From Brettanomyces bruxellensis (lineage: Eukaryota; Ascomycota; Pichiomycetes; Pichiales; Pichiaceae): a DNA stretch of 64,000 nt. Within the stretch, counting starts at the first letter, position 1; each line of letters starts with the position of its first letter. The DNA lies in assembly GCF_011074885.1 (NCBI RefSeq), contig NC_054689.1, positions 1,922,001-1,986,000 on the forward strand, in the 5' to 3' direction. Both the position numbers and the translations under genes were made by a program. Below are positions 1 through 10,422 of this stretch, in pieces. The notes beneath the pieces were generated by a model. That model worked only from the letters and a program-made list of their open reading frames with translations. It searched no databases and had not been told where the DNA came from.

Positions 1-1004
1 TCCACCAGTTCCCTTCCGCGGATATCAATTTAATCAGATCGCCTGCAACTAATGAGAGATCACCACTTTTCTGAGGCTCAAAATCATAAAGTGCTTGGTA
101 AAGCTGATTGTTTCCAGCCGTTTGACCCATGTACTGAACCAACCTTATTCTCTTCACTCTTGATAAGCATTGTGCATGTGCACGGATAAAACAATCGGTA
201 ATGGCCTCTTTGCCCAAATCTGAGGCATTCTGTGGTGTAATTATATTCTCTGCTGAGGTATAAAGCAAATACTGGATTCTCAATTGGGAAAAAAGAATTG
301 TTAATGAAAGCATATTTCCTATTTCCTTTACTTTATCTTCCAAATGTTGAAGGTCGGATGCCAAAATCATATCAAATGTCTCTAGTTTATTATTCACTTC
401 ATCTAATTTCAAGTTATTTTCATATATTCCTCTGTGTTCAGAAACATCAAGTCCTTTTTTTGCTTTTATTTTCTCAATAGCCAATTTCAAATGCTTTTTT
501 TGCTTTAAGAGCTTATGCCGATTACCGACAAATTTCTTCCCTTTTTCCATGTTTTTTAAAAGATATCCCACACAAGTATTCAAATGTCTTTTCAAGCCTT
601 CCACTTCATAATTTATTTGTTCTTGTATGCCTTCAACTTTTTTTAAAATTTCTTGGCTGGTCTCCATTTGACGGTTATAATTGGTATCCTCGATATAAAT
701 TTTACCAAAAATTTCGTATATCTTATGACAATGATTTAGAAATTTGATTATACTGTCACAAAAAAATAGCATCTGTTCTTTTAACAGCTTTGTGTGATTG
801 ACTTGCTTTTCAATCCTAGAAAAGGTTTCTTCAAAAGAATCTTCAAAAGAAACATCAAGTTTTTGGAACTTTTTAAGAACGGATGTTTGTGTCTAGTAGT
901 ACGTTAGTTTGCCGATACTTTTTTATAGTTTCGTAATTTTAACCTTTTCAACTTACCCTAGATATAAATCCCACAACTTCCTGAAAATTCAAATTATAAC
1001 TCAT
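1..1004 (-). CDS. BAR-SH3 (amphiphysin/Rvs167-like) protein, two exons, 3' end beyond window
   Basis: The gene runs off the left edge. I read exon 1 at 957-1004, starting MSYNLNFQEVVGFISR, a 64-base intron at 893-956, and exon 2 from 892 down to base 1 with no stop. The product begins with an N-BAR-like helical region of about 240 residues, rich in Lys, Glu and Leu. The window ends inside an SH3 domain, shown by ALYDFEPQKSGDLS followed by GNWW. The domain order is that of amphiphysin and yeast Rvs167, which bend membranes during endocytic vesicle scission and bind actin regulators. The BAR part is quite divergent from Rvs167, so this could be a paralogue such as the Candida Rvs167-3 type rather than the main Rvs167. 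The SH3 call is firm; the paralogue assignment is not. Confidence 0.85.
893..956 (-). other. spliceosomal intron in the BAR-SH3 gene
   Basis: On the minus strand the donor is GTAAGT directly after an AGG codon, and the acceptor is TAG at 895-893. A branch-site-like ACTAAC lies at 908-903, ten bases before the acceptor. Splicing joins a 16-codon first exon in phase 0 to the open BAR frame, which otherwise has no ATG near its start. Length is 64 bases. Confidence 0.8.
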
Positions 1005-1162
1005 TTTATTACAATTTCACGTTGAAATATGCTCAAAAGTTCATTAATATTTAATAATGTGGCACCTTGGAAGAATGATAAAACATAAAAATACAAGTAT
1101 TTAATGACATGAAGATAAAAAGGATTTTACAGGGAGGAAAAACAAAAAAAGTGCGCGCTTAT

Positions 1163-3643
1163 TTATTTTGTCATTTCCAGATCAGGATGGCCCGAATCAT
1201 AACCGGGCCATGCAATAACTTTAATATGCTTCTTCCTGGTTGTGGGATTATCATTGCTAACAAAAACGTTTTCCAACCGATCCAATCTGTCACTCATGCC
1301 CGTAAACTTTTCTATTTGTCTTCTAACCGATAAATACTTTTCCTTCAAAATGTTTGACAAAGAGTCCACCAAACGCCTTGCAAACTCACGATCCGTTGGT
1401 AAATTGTTAATCACAGCTAATCGAAGATTCTTAACAAGCCTAAGAGACTCTAATGTTTGCTCAAAGTTACTATCTTGAAATTTGGCCATATATGCAGGAG
1501 GACGTAAAATAAGTAGGGCTGCATAGTATAACATAATATGAATATGTAGAGGAGCATATTTCAATGAAGATACTATTTCAGCATCTCCCAAAACAAACTT
1601 CAAAACAGTTTCCGCTGCTGATAACGCTAAATCTCCAGAAAATTTTTTGCTTTCTGCCCTACTTCCTCCAGTATAAACAATACCATTGTAAGTAGTGTCA
1701 GTTCTTCGAGCCACCTCTTCCAAACTTTCATCATCACTACTATCATCGGTATCACCAATTCTGTTTCCATTGGAGTTTAAAGTAACCTTTTCCCCTTTTT
1801 TTCCAGCAAATTCTTTAGAAGCGTCATCCGATGATTCATAAGCTTCATTAACATTACATTGATTCAAATCTGGTAACTGCGAATCAACAATTTGTAGTCG
1901 TCTCACAATTGTAGAGTTTATATGCATCTTAGCAAAATTGTAGTAAATAAGGGTTGATTTTGATGACCATGTTGAACAGTCTTTCATAGGTGATAATAAA
2001 ACAGTCCACTGTACCATCCATCTATCTAATTCTAAATTTGTATGGAATGGAAGTCCAAATCTTGTTGGTGTTAACAAACCCCAGGCATTACCTCCAAAAA
2101 CACTGTCAATGGCTTGATGGTATTCGACTTGAGATATAAGACGCAGATCAGAGTAATCCGTCGAAAAAGAAGGTATTTTTCCCCCAGAGTCATTCACCTT
2201 CTTATTCCTATTATGTTCATTTCTTTTTTCATTTTCTTTGTACAACCTAAGAAGTAATTTTTTGCCATTATTTAGGAATTCATAATTATCACTCACAATA
2301 GATTGGCGATTAAAAACCATAGATTGCTCCCCATCTAAGATATAAAGCAAATACCAAAGCTTTACCCTATCAGAGCCAGATATCTTAGATTCCTCACATT
2401 GCGGTGATACCAACCTCATACTTTTTGCGAGTTGAATTGCTAAGCCAGTAAACATTTGATGATCTTGAAACCAAAATCCGCAGAAGCAAAGTGCCATAAC
2501 AGTATTAAATGCATCCATCTCATCTTTTGGCATCTTAAAGAGAACATTCTGACTCAGTCTGCGAACCAAAGATTCTAGATCCGTAAATAAATGGGCATAT
2601 AGGGGATGATGAATTGAAGAAATACAACAAATAGTTGCCATAAGCAAAGGGCATGTGCTCCATACACTGTCAACGGTGTAATCTTTGATATTAAATCCAA
2701 AAAGTTGTGTTGATATATTAGCATTGAAATAGTCTAAAAGGTCTCTAGCTTGGTCCTTGGTAATGATGTCATCCAATAATTTGTCAGATTCAACTGTGCT
2801 AATAGTATTTTCTGAGCTGAAAGAACTAGCTGACTGTTCACTTCTAGACGTGTGAGCTTGAATCTTTGACCTCTTTGAGATCATACCTAAATTTAAAGTA
2901 TCCTCTCGTTCCCGTTTATTAACCCGTAAATTTCCTGAATTAGAGGAAAGAATATCCTCCTTTCTTGCAGTTAAAAGGTTCATAATATTTTCGAGTTTTG
3001 AGTCAAATTCTTCAAGTCGACCATTCACAGAATTCTGCCACTCTTTGATGGGATCATTCTTCTTAATTGATTTGATACCTTCTTTTGTTGGTGAGTTGAG
3101 AAAATCAGAAATTATGGCCGGATTAAGATTATTCACAGCTGGTTGAGACAAGTTAGATACGAGTGAAGATGATGCTCTCGGAAGAGGAAGACTTCTGAGA
3201 GGAAGCTTGCTTTCGGCAGAAAAAGATGACTTTAACAACGGCGGTGAAATTTGCTGAGGAGTGTTCCACACATCAGACGAACCACTTTGCACGCTACCAT
3301 CACCAACAACCTTATAACTAGCTATTTTGAACTCGTATACACATCTCAAGCCATGTGCTCTGCATCTTCTGCAAACTGCATCACTGTCTAGTTTCACACA
3401 CTTGACTTTAGACTTCCGGCAGTTTGTACAAGCTTTACTCCTCTTTCTAGCAGTATTCTTATGCATATCAGAATGTTCTTGATTTCTCGTTATAGAAGCA
3501 TTCTTTCTTGATATGTTATTACTGATTTTAGAGGCTGATGCCGATTCCATCTGATTCGACCTGACCGGCATATGATATTGATTATGATGAAGATTGTTCG
3601 GAAGTACTGGAGGGGGGAAAACGCCCTGCTTTTTTTCAATCAT
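1163..3643 (-). CDS. Zn(II)2Cys6 fungal transcription factor
   Basis: This 826-residue protein is a zinc-cluster DNA-binding regulator. Six cysteines at about 72, 75, 82, 91, 94 and 101 fit C-x2-C-x6-C-x8-C-x2-C-x6-C within a basic stretch (RKRSKACTNCRKSKVKC). The middle carries the fungal-specific regulatory homology region, with a recognisable LWYLLYILD followed by a conserved N-R-Q-S. A Ser/Asn-rich linker and an acidic patch near residue 640 are also visible. Such proteins bind CGG triplets and control metabolism or drug response. The zinc knot resembles the Leu3/War1 type, but I cannot assign an orthologue or target pathway. It is divergent from the CoA-binding-fold gene at 4357 and shares a 713-base intergenic region with it. 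The frame is intact over 2.5 kb. Confidence 0.88.
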   Translation of the reverse strand: MIEKKQGVFPPPVLPNNLHHNQYHMPVRSNQMESASASKISNNISRKNASITRNQEHSDMHKNTARKRSKACTNCRKSKVKCVKLDSDAVCRRCRAHGLRCVYEFKIASYKVVGDGSVQSGSSDVWNTPQQISPPLLKSSFSAESKLPLRSLPLPRASSSLVSNLSQPAVNNLNPAIISDFLNSPTKEGIKSIKKNDPIKEWQNSVNGRLEEFDSKLENIMNLLTARKEDILSSNSGNLRVNKREREDTLNLGMISKRSKIQAHTSRSEQSASSFSSENTISTVESDKLLDDIITKDQARDLLDYFNANISTQLFGFNIKDYTVDSVWSTCPLLMATICCISSIHHPLYAHLFTDLESLVRRLSQNVLFKMPKDEMDAFNTVMALCFCGFWFQDHQMFTGLAIQLAKSMRLVSPQCEESKISGSDRVKLWYLLYILDGEQSMVFNRQSIVSDNYEFLNNGKKLLLRLYKENEKRNEHNRNKKVNDSGGKIPSFSTDYSDLRLISQVEYHQAIDSVFGGNAWGLLTPTRFGLPFHTNLELDRWMVQWTVLLSPMKDCSTWSSKSTLIYYNFAKMHINSTIVRRLQIVDSQLPDLNQCNVNEAYESSDDASKEFAGKKGEKVTLNSNGNRIGDTDDSSDDESLEEVARRTDTTYNGIVYTGGSRAESKKFSGDLALSAAETVLKFVLGDAEIVSSLKYAPLHIHIMLYYAALLILRPPAYMAKFQDSNFEQTLESLRLVKNLRLAVINNLPTDREFARRLVDSLSNILKEKYLSVRRQIEKFTGMSDRLDRLENVFVSNDNPTTRKKHIKVIAWPGYDSGHPDLEMTK

Positions 3644-4356
3644 GAAAGCAATTTAGTGTCAAGAATGGGGTTTCTTCCGTTGTTTACCGCCACCCTTTAA
3701 CTGTTTACTTATGTGTTATAAGTGGTACAAAACAGAAGTAAATTTATACGAATTCAATAAAATCACTTTTTTTTTTCGAACAATCGGACCTTGTTCCGCG
3801 GCTCGGCTAGTTCCCCGTCAATTTACGAAATTTGAACAATCTTCAATTCGTACTGCTATAGGTAAGTATGGCGTATTCGCATGAAGTTAAACTTACTTAG
3901 GCTAATAATATAATTAGAAAATGTTCAGTTGCTTATAGAATCAAAGGTGTAACATGTACTTTTCCCCGTCTATCCAAGCGACATTTTTATAATGAGATTT
4001 ACGATAAGTGGCGCCGGGGGAAGTATAATAATATTTCATGAATATAGCGCGGTATGGCGATGACACTTGAATAAAATATTGAAATTATGTACATCAAATA
4101 AACAATTGATGGCATTGGTACGAAATTTACTTCTCCTACTTTTCTTGCTTATACTTGCCTACAAATATTAGGCTTTTTTTAAAATTATTATATGCTTCGA
4201 TAGATATCTTTTTTTTTTGTTCAATTATTAACTTTTTATTTTTGCTACATGACAGCAATCATAATTAGTAATCTCTAAAACCATACTCTTAAGCTATATA
4301 TACATTTGCACAACATGTATGCAAATATTACATTTAATTAATTGGAAAACTGCAGT
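3644..4356. promoter_or_regulatory. divergent intergenic region between Zn2Cys6 regulator and CoA-binding gene
   Basis: No coding signal is seen. The part nearer the regulator has an island of CGG triplets: CGG at 3785-3787, the palindrome CCGCGG at 3796-3801 and CGG at 3804-3806, with another CCGG at 4014-4017. Zinc-cluster proteins typically bind paired CGG triplets, so autoregulation is possible but inferred. A TATATATA-like run near 4295 fits a core promoter for the rightward gene. Confidence 0.4.
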
Positions 4357-4815
4357 ATGATAATGCCAGAAGCAGCCAGCTTATTCTTTAGTCGTGGACG
4401 CCATTACTTCGTGTTGGGGGCATCCAGTAAGGAGGACAAATTCGGTCATAAAGTCCTCCATTGGTATATTGAGCAAGAATTACCAGCAACTCCGATCAAT
4501 CCCAATGCGACCTCAAAGATATGCGGGTTACCCCCTGCTGATTCATTAGTTTCAGCATTGACCTCATTTAGTGACTCGCAGCATTCTAGCATATCGCTTT
4601 CAGTTGTTACCCCACCAGATATTTCTTACCAAGAGATTAAGAAAGCAGCTGATAGCAACAAGATATTTAAAATAAAGAGCATATGGTTTCAACCGGGTTC
4701 ATACGATGATAAAGTTATCGATTTATGTAATAGTTTGGGATACAGTGAAGATAACAAAAATCTTATATATAAGGGGGCGTGCATTTTAAAATCAGGAGTG
4801 AAAGCAAGAGGCTAA
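4357..4815 (+). CDS. CoA-binding-domain (Rossmann fold) protein
   Basis: A 152-residue protein that looks like a single CoA_binding_2 domain. After a short lead, RHYFVLGASS gives the first strand and nucleotide-binding loop, then KFGHKVLHWY and PATPINP, all typical of this family of short bacterial and fungal proteins. These resemble the N-terminal CoA-binding domain of succinyl-CoA synthetase alpha, but stand alone and have no well-defined reaction. The first in-frame ATG is at 4357; a second ATG two codons later would also serve. The frame stays open upstream only through non-ATG codons. It converges on ATG101, whose stop lies about 110 bases away. Family assignment is good; biological role unknown. 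Confidence 0.75.
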   Translation: MIMPEAASLFFSRGRHYFVLGASSKEDKFGHKVLHWYIEQELPATPINPNATSKICGLPPADSLVSALTSFSDSQHSSISLSVVTPPDISYQEIKKAADSNKIFKIKSIWFQPGSYDDKVIDLCNSLGYSEDNKNLIYKGACILKSGVKARG

Positions 4816-4923
4816 TCTAATACCAAAATCTTGATAATTAATATATACATCTTTTTATGCTATTACAGTTCGAATATCCGTTGTCCATACCAATTACATT
4901 TAACTATTTACTGTTATTCCAAG

Positions 4924-5811
4924 TTATTCCAGAAACTTCCTTAAGAAATTGTATCCATTGCGTAAAAGCTCCTCACCTGATGGTATATTGATATGCGTAC
5001 CATCGCGTGTGCCAGGATCACTGTCAGTCATGGAAGTACCTCCAACAATAATATCACCAGATTCTGGTGTTGTCACAAACTCGACATTTCCCGAAATTGA
5101 ACCTTTGCCAGGAAGGGACTCAAAACTTGCAAATGCGGTACTTAAAGACGCCGGGTCATGTGTATTCAAAGCAAATAATACCTTATATGGAAAGGGAGAA
5201 AGATCCATTGATGGAATTGGAGGGATGTGGTCTTTGCTCTTATCCATGTACTCGACGATTTTGAACATATTCTTTAAAAAGTTCTCTTTATAAAAATCCA
5301 ACTGTGTGTTGTAATCCCGCTTTGAAACTTTGTGATGCTTGTTGTTCAATATTGTAACTTTTAATATACACATTTCCCAACAATTTTCATATTTTCGTGT
5401 CCTCTGAGGTAGCACTGAAGAAGATGATTCTGATCTTGAGTTGGAACGTGAAGATAACGATGGCAAATAATCTTGTGCTTGCTTTTGAATGCTATTATCC
5501 ACTGATACCGAGTCCTTGTAAAATTTTATAACAATAACACATTTAAATAACAGATCATCACCATCTGCATCATGCCCAGATATGTGATCACTCTGAGAGG
5601 ATAATTCCTCCCATATGGTACTGGCTTTAGAGTCAATTAAACTAGCCAAATCTGGACATGAAAAAACAGGATAAGGTACACCCAGATAGTTTTTTCCGTC
5701 TTCGGGAGTTAATTGACCAAAAAGCCTGTGGAAAAAGATTGTCCATAGTATACCCTTCAAGTAATCCTGAACGGTGCTTAAATCGGTAACAAGTTTGAGA
5801 TCAAGATCCAT
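4924..5811 (-). CDS. ATG101: autophagy-related protein 101 (HORMA-domain subunit of the Atg1/ULK complex)
   Basis: A 295-residue protein matching Atg101. The conserved start is a helix with KGILWTIFFHRLFG, equivalent to the LHTVLLHR segment of animal Atg101. The central strand CWEMCILKVTIL follows, then the C-terminal HORMA segment with KNMFKIVEYMDKSKDHIPPI. Atg101 pairs with Atg13 to stabilise and activate the autophagy-initiating kinase complex; Saccharomyces cerevisiae lacks it and uses Atg29 and Atg31. A serine-rich low-complexity insert (about residues 120-140) sits where animal Atg101 carries its WF finger, and I see no Trp-x-Phe there. The start is the first ATG, and the frame is intact. 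It converges on the CoA-binding-domain gene. Identity is judged from pattern, not alignment. Confidence 0.82.
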   Translation of the reverse strand: MDLDLKLVTDLSTVQDYLKGILWTIFFHRLFGQLTPEDGKNYLGVPYPVFSCPDLASLIDSKASTIWEELSSQSDHISGHDADGDDLLFKCVIVIKFYKDSVSVDNSIQKQAQDYLPSLSSRSNSRSESSSSVLPQRTRKYENCWEMCILKVTILNNKHHKVSKRDYNTQLDFYKENFLKNMFKIVEYMDKSKDHIPPIPSMDLSPFPYKVLFALNTHDPASLSTAFASFESLPGKGSISGNVEFVTTPESGDIIVGGTSMTDSDPGTRDGTHINIPSGEELLRNGYNFLRKFLE

Positions 5812-6400
5812 TTTTGGTTATAAACGTTAAAATTATCGATGTCAGGAAGAAAGATACAGGTCCAAGCCAGCCGCCAAAAATAAATATTTGTTGAAAACTA
5901 ATGTACTAAAATATTATTCCATGGTTAACTGCCCGTATCAATACTATTTCACAAGTGGTATAAATGCAATTATAATTAATTTAAAAGGAGAGATGGCTGT
6001 TACCTTACATCAGAAAGATTATGTTAATGCCTACCTTATTATGGGTGGAGCGAAAAAAAAGTAATAATAATGATAGTTGGGGTAGTGATAGACAAAAATA
6101 TGGGGGATTTTGAAATAAGAGTCGCAAAATCTATCTTAGTAACTGGCAAACTTATTAGGAAATACTTTAGTGATATAATCTGATATCTCTACGTTTCATA
6201 TACCAATACTAAACATACAAATCATTTAAATTATTGAATTGGTGATACAACACTGACAGAAACCTTACCTCGTATATCCATTACACACAGATTTTATTAA
6301 ATGAAAAAGAAGAACTATTTGTGAATGAATCATTTTTTGCACTACCAGAATTGTCATATGATGCAAGCCAAACAGCAAAGAATGACACTATTGAATATTA
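5812..6400. other. intergenic region upstream of ATG101
   Basis: About 590 bases of AT-rich DNA holding the likely ATG101 promoter (leftward) and the 3' end of the 140-codon gene. I see no open frame, RNA gene or repeat worth naming. Confidence 0.5.
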
Positions 6401-6823
6401 TTAGACATGTGAACTTTTGGCCTCAACTTTAAATCTCCTTTCAAGTTGTAAAAAGCTGACCAACTCCTCTAGGTTCTTGCTTCTTTTGGATAAAATCCAG
6501 TTTTTTTTATGCTCTTCAAACAAAAGATGCTCCACAGCATCAAAACGTGAAGTATATTTACTCAATTTTTGGTCTATCGTTTTCCGTTCCTTTGTCGAAT
6601 TTTTACCTTTTCCAGGTGAAGATAATGCCTCCGCCTCTTTTGTAGTCCCTGTATCGACCAACTTTCTTCTTCGCACATTATATCTATCCATAAGCGGTGT
6701 CAGAGGAGTGGTCGGAGACCTCTTCGTTCCATGAAGTTCCTTACCCGAATTTGAAGAACGATCTGACATGATATTAATGCTATCCCGTAGGGGGGTTTTT
6801 GGCCCAGTTTCGTTAGAGATCAT
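6401..6823 (-). CDS. hypothetical small basic protein with CDK-type phosphosites
   Basis: A 140-residue protein I do not recognise. The N-terminal half is low in hydrophobics and carries several Ser/Thr-Pro sites (KTPLR near residue 9, KRSPTTPLTP near 34-43, SSPGKGK near 68). Two of them fit the full CDK consensus S/T-P-x-K/R. The C-terminal third is predicted helical and charged, with heptad-like leucines in NLEELVSFLQLERRF. This layout is common in cell-cycle or spindle regulators, but I cannot link it to a family. The opposite strand also has a 105-codon open frame, so coding on this strand is inferred from composition and the intact ATG-to-stop frame. It lies between ATG101 and YNK1, facing away from YNK1. 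Confidence 0.55.
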   Translation of the reverse strand: MISNETGPKTPLRDSINIMSDRSSNSGKELHGTKRSPTTPLTPLMDRYNVRRRKLVDTGTTKEAEALSSPGKGKNSTKERKTIDQKLSKYTSRFDAVEHLLFEEHKKNWILSKRSKNLEELVSFLQLERRFKVEAKSSHV

Positions 6824-7460
6824 TGTAAAAATTTGCTCATTCAGATTGAATTATTCAATATTAAAGTACTGCTATTTCAATGTTATTGAGAAAGCATTAA
6901 AAGAAGTACAACAGCCTGAAACGCGGTATGAGGAAATGCCACCAATGTAAACAATGTGAAAAGAACACTCAGAAAATGACGCGGATCACCTCAGTATAAA
7001 AATCAAAAGGGCAAGACATCCGTGCACCAATAAATTTCTGAATAAACACCAACGCTGTACTATTTAATTAGCTTTCGTCATTTGGAGGTCACTCAGGGAT
7101 ATCAAATGAGAATACCAAAATAGTTGTACCTATTTGGATACTTGAATTTCATTGTATTTTACAGCATTTGTCCACTAATAAAAGTGCTTAAAAATATTTA
7201 TAGGACTAAAGAAATGTGCGGGAATTGTGCAGCCAATAAAAAAACAACTGGTGGGAAACAGAGAAACGAGACGAAACTTTATTGGGGTGGATTATATTAT
7301 ATCCGGAATTTTGTTTTTCAAGGCTGCTTCGAGGAGAGCCTGTTTTATGGCTCCCTTTTCCCCCTTCTTTCTCAGGTAAACCTTTTCAGTTCACACTACG
7401 ATTAATTAAACTGTTTACTACCGAGCATTCAACGAATTTAACAAGCAAGATTTTTACATT
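6824..7460. promoter_or_regulatory. divergent promoter region of the 140-codon gene and YNK1
   Basis: About 640 bases without a convincing gene. A short plus-strand frame at 7124-7405 is not protein-like and ends just before YNK1. TATA-like runs near 7290-7300 suit the YNK1 core promoter. No repeats of note. Confidence 0.45.
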
Positions 7461-7919
7461 ATGTCCAGCCAAGAAAGAACATTTATTGCCGTGAAACCAG
7501 ACGGAGTTCAGAGAGGAATTTTTCCGGAAGTTTTGAAGAGATTCACCCAAAGAGGCTTTAAATTGGTCGGTATTAAGCTTTGCACCGCTAACGAAAGCTT
7601 GTTGAGAAAGCACTATGTCGACCTCCAGGAAAAGCCATTCTTTAATTCTCTTTTGTCTTACATGACTTCAGGTCCAATCTTGGCTACTGTTTGGGAAGGT
7701 AAAGATGTTGTGAAACAAGGAAGAGCTATGTTGGGTGCCACCAACCCTTTGAACTCTGCACCAGGCACTATTAGAGGTGATTTCGCAATTGATATGGGAA
7801 GAAACGTTATTCATGGTTCCGATTCTGTTGAGAATGCCAAAAAGGAGATTTCTTTATGGTTCAAGCCAGAGGAGCTTGTGGATTACAAATCAACTTTAGC
7901 ATCCTGGATATACGAATAG
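7461..7919 (+). CDS. YNK1: nucleoside diphosphate kinase
   Basis: A 152-residue enzyme, the standard length for the family. It moves the terminal phosphate from ATP to nucleoside diphosphates through a phosphohistidine. The sequence begins with the conserved [14 protein letters not shown] segment. It carries the NVIHGSDS active-site motif with the catalytic histidine at residue 118, plus the [11 protein letters not shown] stretch before it. The start is the only sensible ATG. The codons are biased as in highly expressed yeast genes. It acts mainly in the cytosol. Identity is close to certain. Confidence 0.97.
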   Translation: MSSQERTFIAVKPDGVQRGIFPEVLKRFTQRGFKLVGIKLCTANESLLRKHYVDLQEKPFFNSLLSYMTSGPILATVWEGKDVVKQGRAMLGATNPLNSAPGTIRGDFAIDMGRNVIHGSDSVENAKKEISLWFKPEELVDYKSTLASWIYE

Positions 7920-8524
7920 GTCTTGAACTCTCACCTTTAGAAATATGTAGAGATTCAGAATCAACACAAGTCATTTCTTGTGGCCTTTCCACAACAGTTT
8001 GACCTTTTTATGTGCTCTTGGATGATCCCATTTTATGTATATAGGCACATTTGTTATAAGTTAAAAAAAAATTTATTCCACAAATTGTATATCATTCTGA
8101 TTCTAGTAATGGCGTGCTGTATTTCGTAATGGGTGTGTGTGTTATTAGGTTCAGTTGAATTATTTTCGAAAAAGATCCGATTCATGCTTGCGTCAACACC
8201 AAGTACTATGAAGAAAAAAAAGCGACTATACAAGACTTCGTCGCACTTCACCACAAGCAATGTTGCAATTTTATTTTACCTTTTTTTTTTTTTTTTTTGA
8301 ATTTGTTTTTGGAAAGATCGTTCAGAAATTTTTAATTTTTTTTTTGGCATTCTGAAAAATTGAAAAAAACTAGAAAATTATGTTTATTCAGAAACAAATA
8401 TTTATAGATATATATCTCATTTGACCTCAAGGGTACGCGCAGAAAACCACTTGTCAATAAATAAATTTCCAAACGCAACATATAGAATAATCGTTTATCC
8501 GGAGATATTCTACGGTTAACAGTA
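7920..8524. other. intergenic region between YNK1 and eIF2A
   Basis: About 600 bases holding the YNK1 3' end and eIF2A promoter. A run of 18 T lies at 8281-8298, with more T-rich tracts after it, as is usual in nucleosome-depleted yeast promoters. Short minus-strand frames here look like noise. Confidence 0.5.
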
Positions 8525-10422
8525 ATGTCGAAGATTCCGCAGTTTTTTTGTCGCTTGCCGAAAAGTATTGAGCTTACAGAAGGCCAACCTAAGTTCAAGC
8601 CTGTCTCAAATTTTGTTAGTCCAACCTCAGAGGTTAGATGCTCAGCATATTCTTCGGATGGTAAATGCTTTGTATACACTCAAGAGAACGAGGTTGTGGT
8701 TTGCTCGATTGATGGTCAACAGCTTTTCACAATTCCAAATAAATTCGTTCTTGACTTCGTGTTCTCAGAAGACGGTCAATTTCTTACCACCTGGTCTCGT
8801 CCTGTTAAGGCAAATGATGACAGTGGAAATTGGGCTGAAAACGTGTTTATATATAAACTTGACTTAGAGAAAAAGACCGTCGAAGTTATTCAGAAATACG
8901 TGAATAAGATGCAATCAGGATGGAAGCCTCAATTTACAGCCGATGGAACGATATTTTGCAGGAAGATCAACTCGTCACGTATAGATTTTTTCAAAGCAGA
9001 TGCAGCTGAGGGAAATAAAACACTGTACTCATTGTCTCTGGATGAAGGTAAGCTGGAGGAATTCAGTTTATCTCCGGGCAAGAATCCATCGATTGCCGTT
9101 TTTATTCCTGGAAGCAGAGGAAATCCAGCATACATAAAGGTGTATTCACTTCCTAACTTGAAGTCAGCTATATCGCAAAAGAGTTTCTTTAAAGGAGAAT
9201 CATGCAAATTTACATGGAATGGATTGGGCACATCTTTGCTTGCGCTGGTTACAACCGCAGTTGATGCCAGTAACAAATCATATTATGGTGAATCCCAGCT
9301 TTATTTAATGGGAATTACAGGAACATTCGACCAAAAGATTAATCTGGACAAGGAGGGACCTATTCATGATATTACATGGTCTCCAACATCGCGTGAGTTT
9401 GCGGTTATTTACGGTTACATGCCTTCCAGCACCACATTTTTCGATTCTAGGGGTAATGAGATACATACTTTGCCTGAGAGCTCCAGAAACACAATCATTT
9501 ATTCGCCCCATGCAAAATATATATAGTTGCCGGCTTTGGAAATCTTCAAGGCCACGTGGAGATCTTCGATAGACAGAAGAAATTTTCCAAGGTTGCTGAG
9601 TTCAAAGCTTCAAATACTTCCGTCTGCAAGTGGGCACCTGACGGTCGCTTCATTTTAACAGCAACCACATCTCCTAGATTACGTGTGGATAACTGTGTGA
9701 AGATATGGTATTTAAATGGTACTCTTTGCTACGTCAGAAATTATGATGTCTTGTACAATGTGGATTGGAGATATCAGCCCCTGACGGATTTCCCACCAAT
9801 CCATACATGTAGACCAGATAAGTGCGAAGTCACCCCTGATATTTCTGCTGTCGAGTTCTTGGCAAAGAAGACAAGCATTTCAGGAAGTACAACTTCTGGT
9901 CCTAAGGGTGCTTATAGACCTCCTCATGCAAGAAATAGAACTGGTGCTGCTTCTAGAAGTCTTGCCGAAGTTGAGGCTGCACGTTCCGGTAGATCCAGTC
10001 CTTCCTCAGATGAAAGCCATTCTGGAGAAAGCTTCTTTTCTCATAGTAGAAGGATACCAGGTGCTACTCCAAGAAGAACCATTCCCGGAGCGGTTCCTCT
10101 GGAAAAGAAGAGTAAAAAGAAAAGACACCACAAGAAATCAGTTAATAATGAAGCAAGCACAGGTGGAATTGATGGAAAAACAGAAGGTACAAAAGCTGCA
10201 CCATCCGAAAGATCACTTGTTGTCGGTGGTGTTTTTTCATTAGAAGAAAAGAAAACTAGAAACTTACTCAAAAAACTGCGTTCAATTCAAAAATTGAAGG
10301 CCAAGAAAGAGAGGGGTGAGTTTTTGGAGAAAACTCAAGAGTTGAAGATCGAGACTGAATCCAAGGTGAGAAGAGATCTCGAAGCTCTTGGTTGGAAAGG
10401 TGACAAGGAAGGGAGCACATGA
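8525..10422 (+). CDS. YGR054W: eIF2A-like translation initiation factor, reading frame interrupted at about 9514-9526
   Basis: Two abutting open frames (8525-9526 and an overlapping frame to 10422) encode the two halves of one eIF2A-type WD-repeat protein of about 632 residues. The first half has the beta-propeller start, and ends at a TAG within an AAAATATATATAG tract. Reading one frame back through that tract restores IVAGFGNLQGHVEIFDRQKK, a hallmark of eIF2A. The second half completes the propeller (KWAPDGRF, VDWRYQP) and ends in a basic helical tail near residues 540-630. eIF2A can deliver initiator tRNA without GTP and is non-essential in yeast. The break may be a sequence error, a real mutation or recoding. 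The start is the first ATG. YGR054W is the S. cerevisiae systematic name for the counterpart. Confidence 0.88.
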
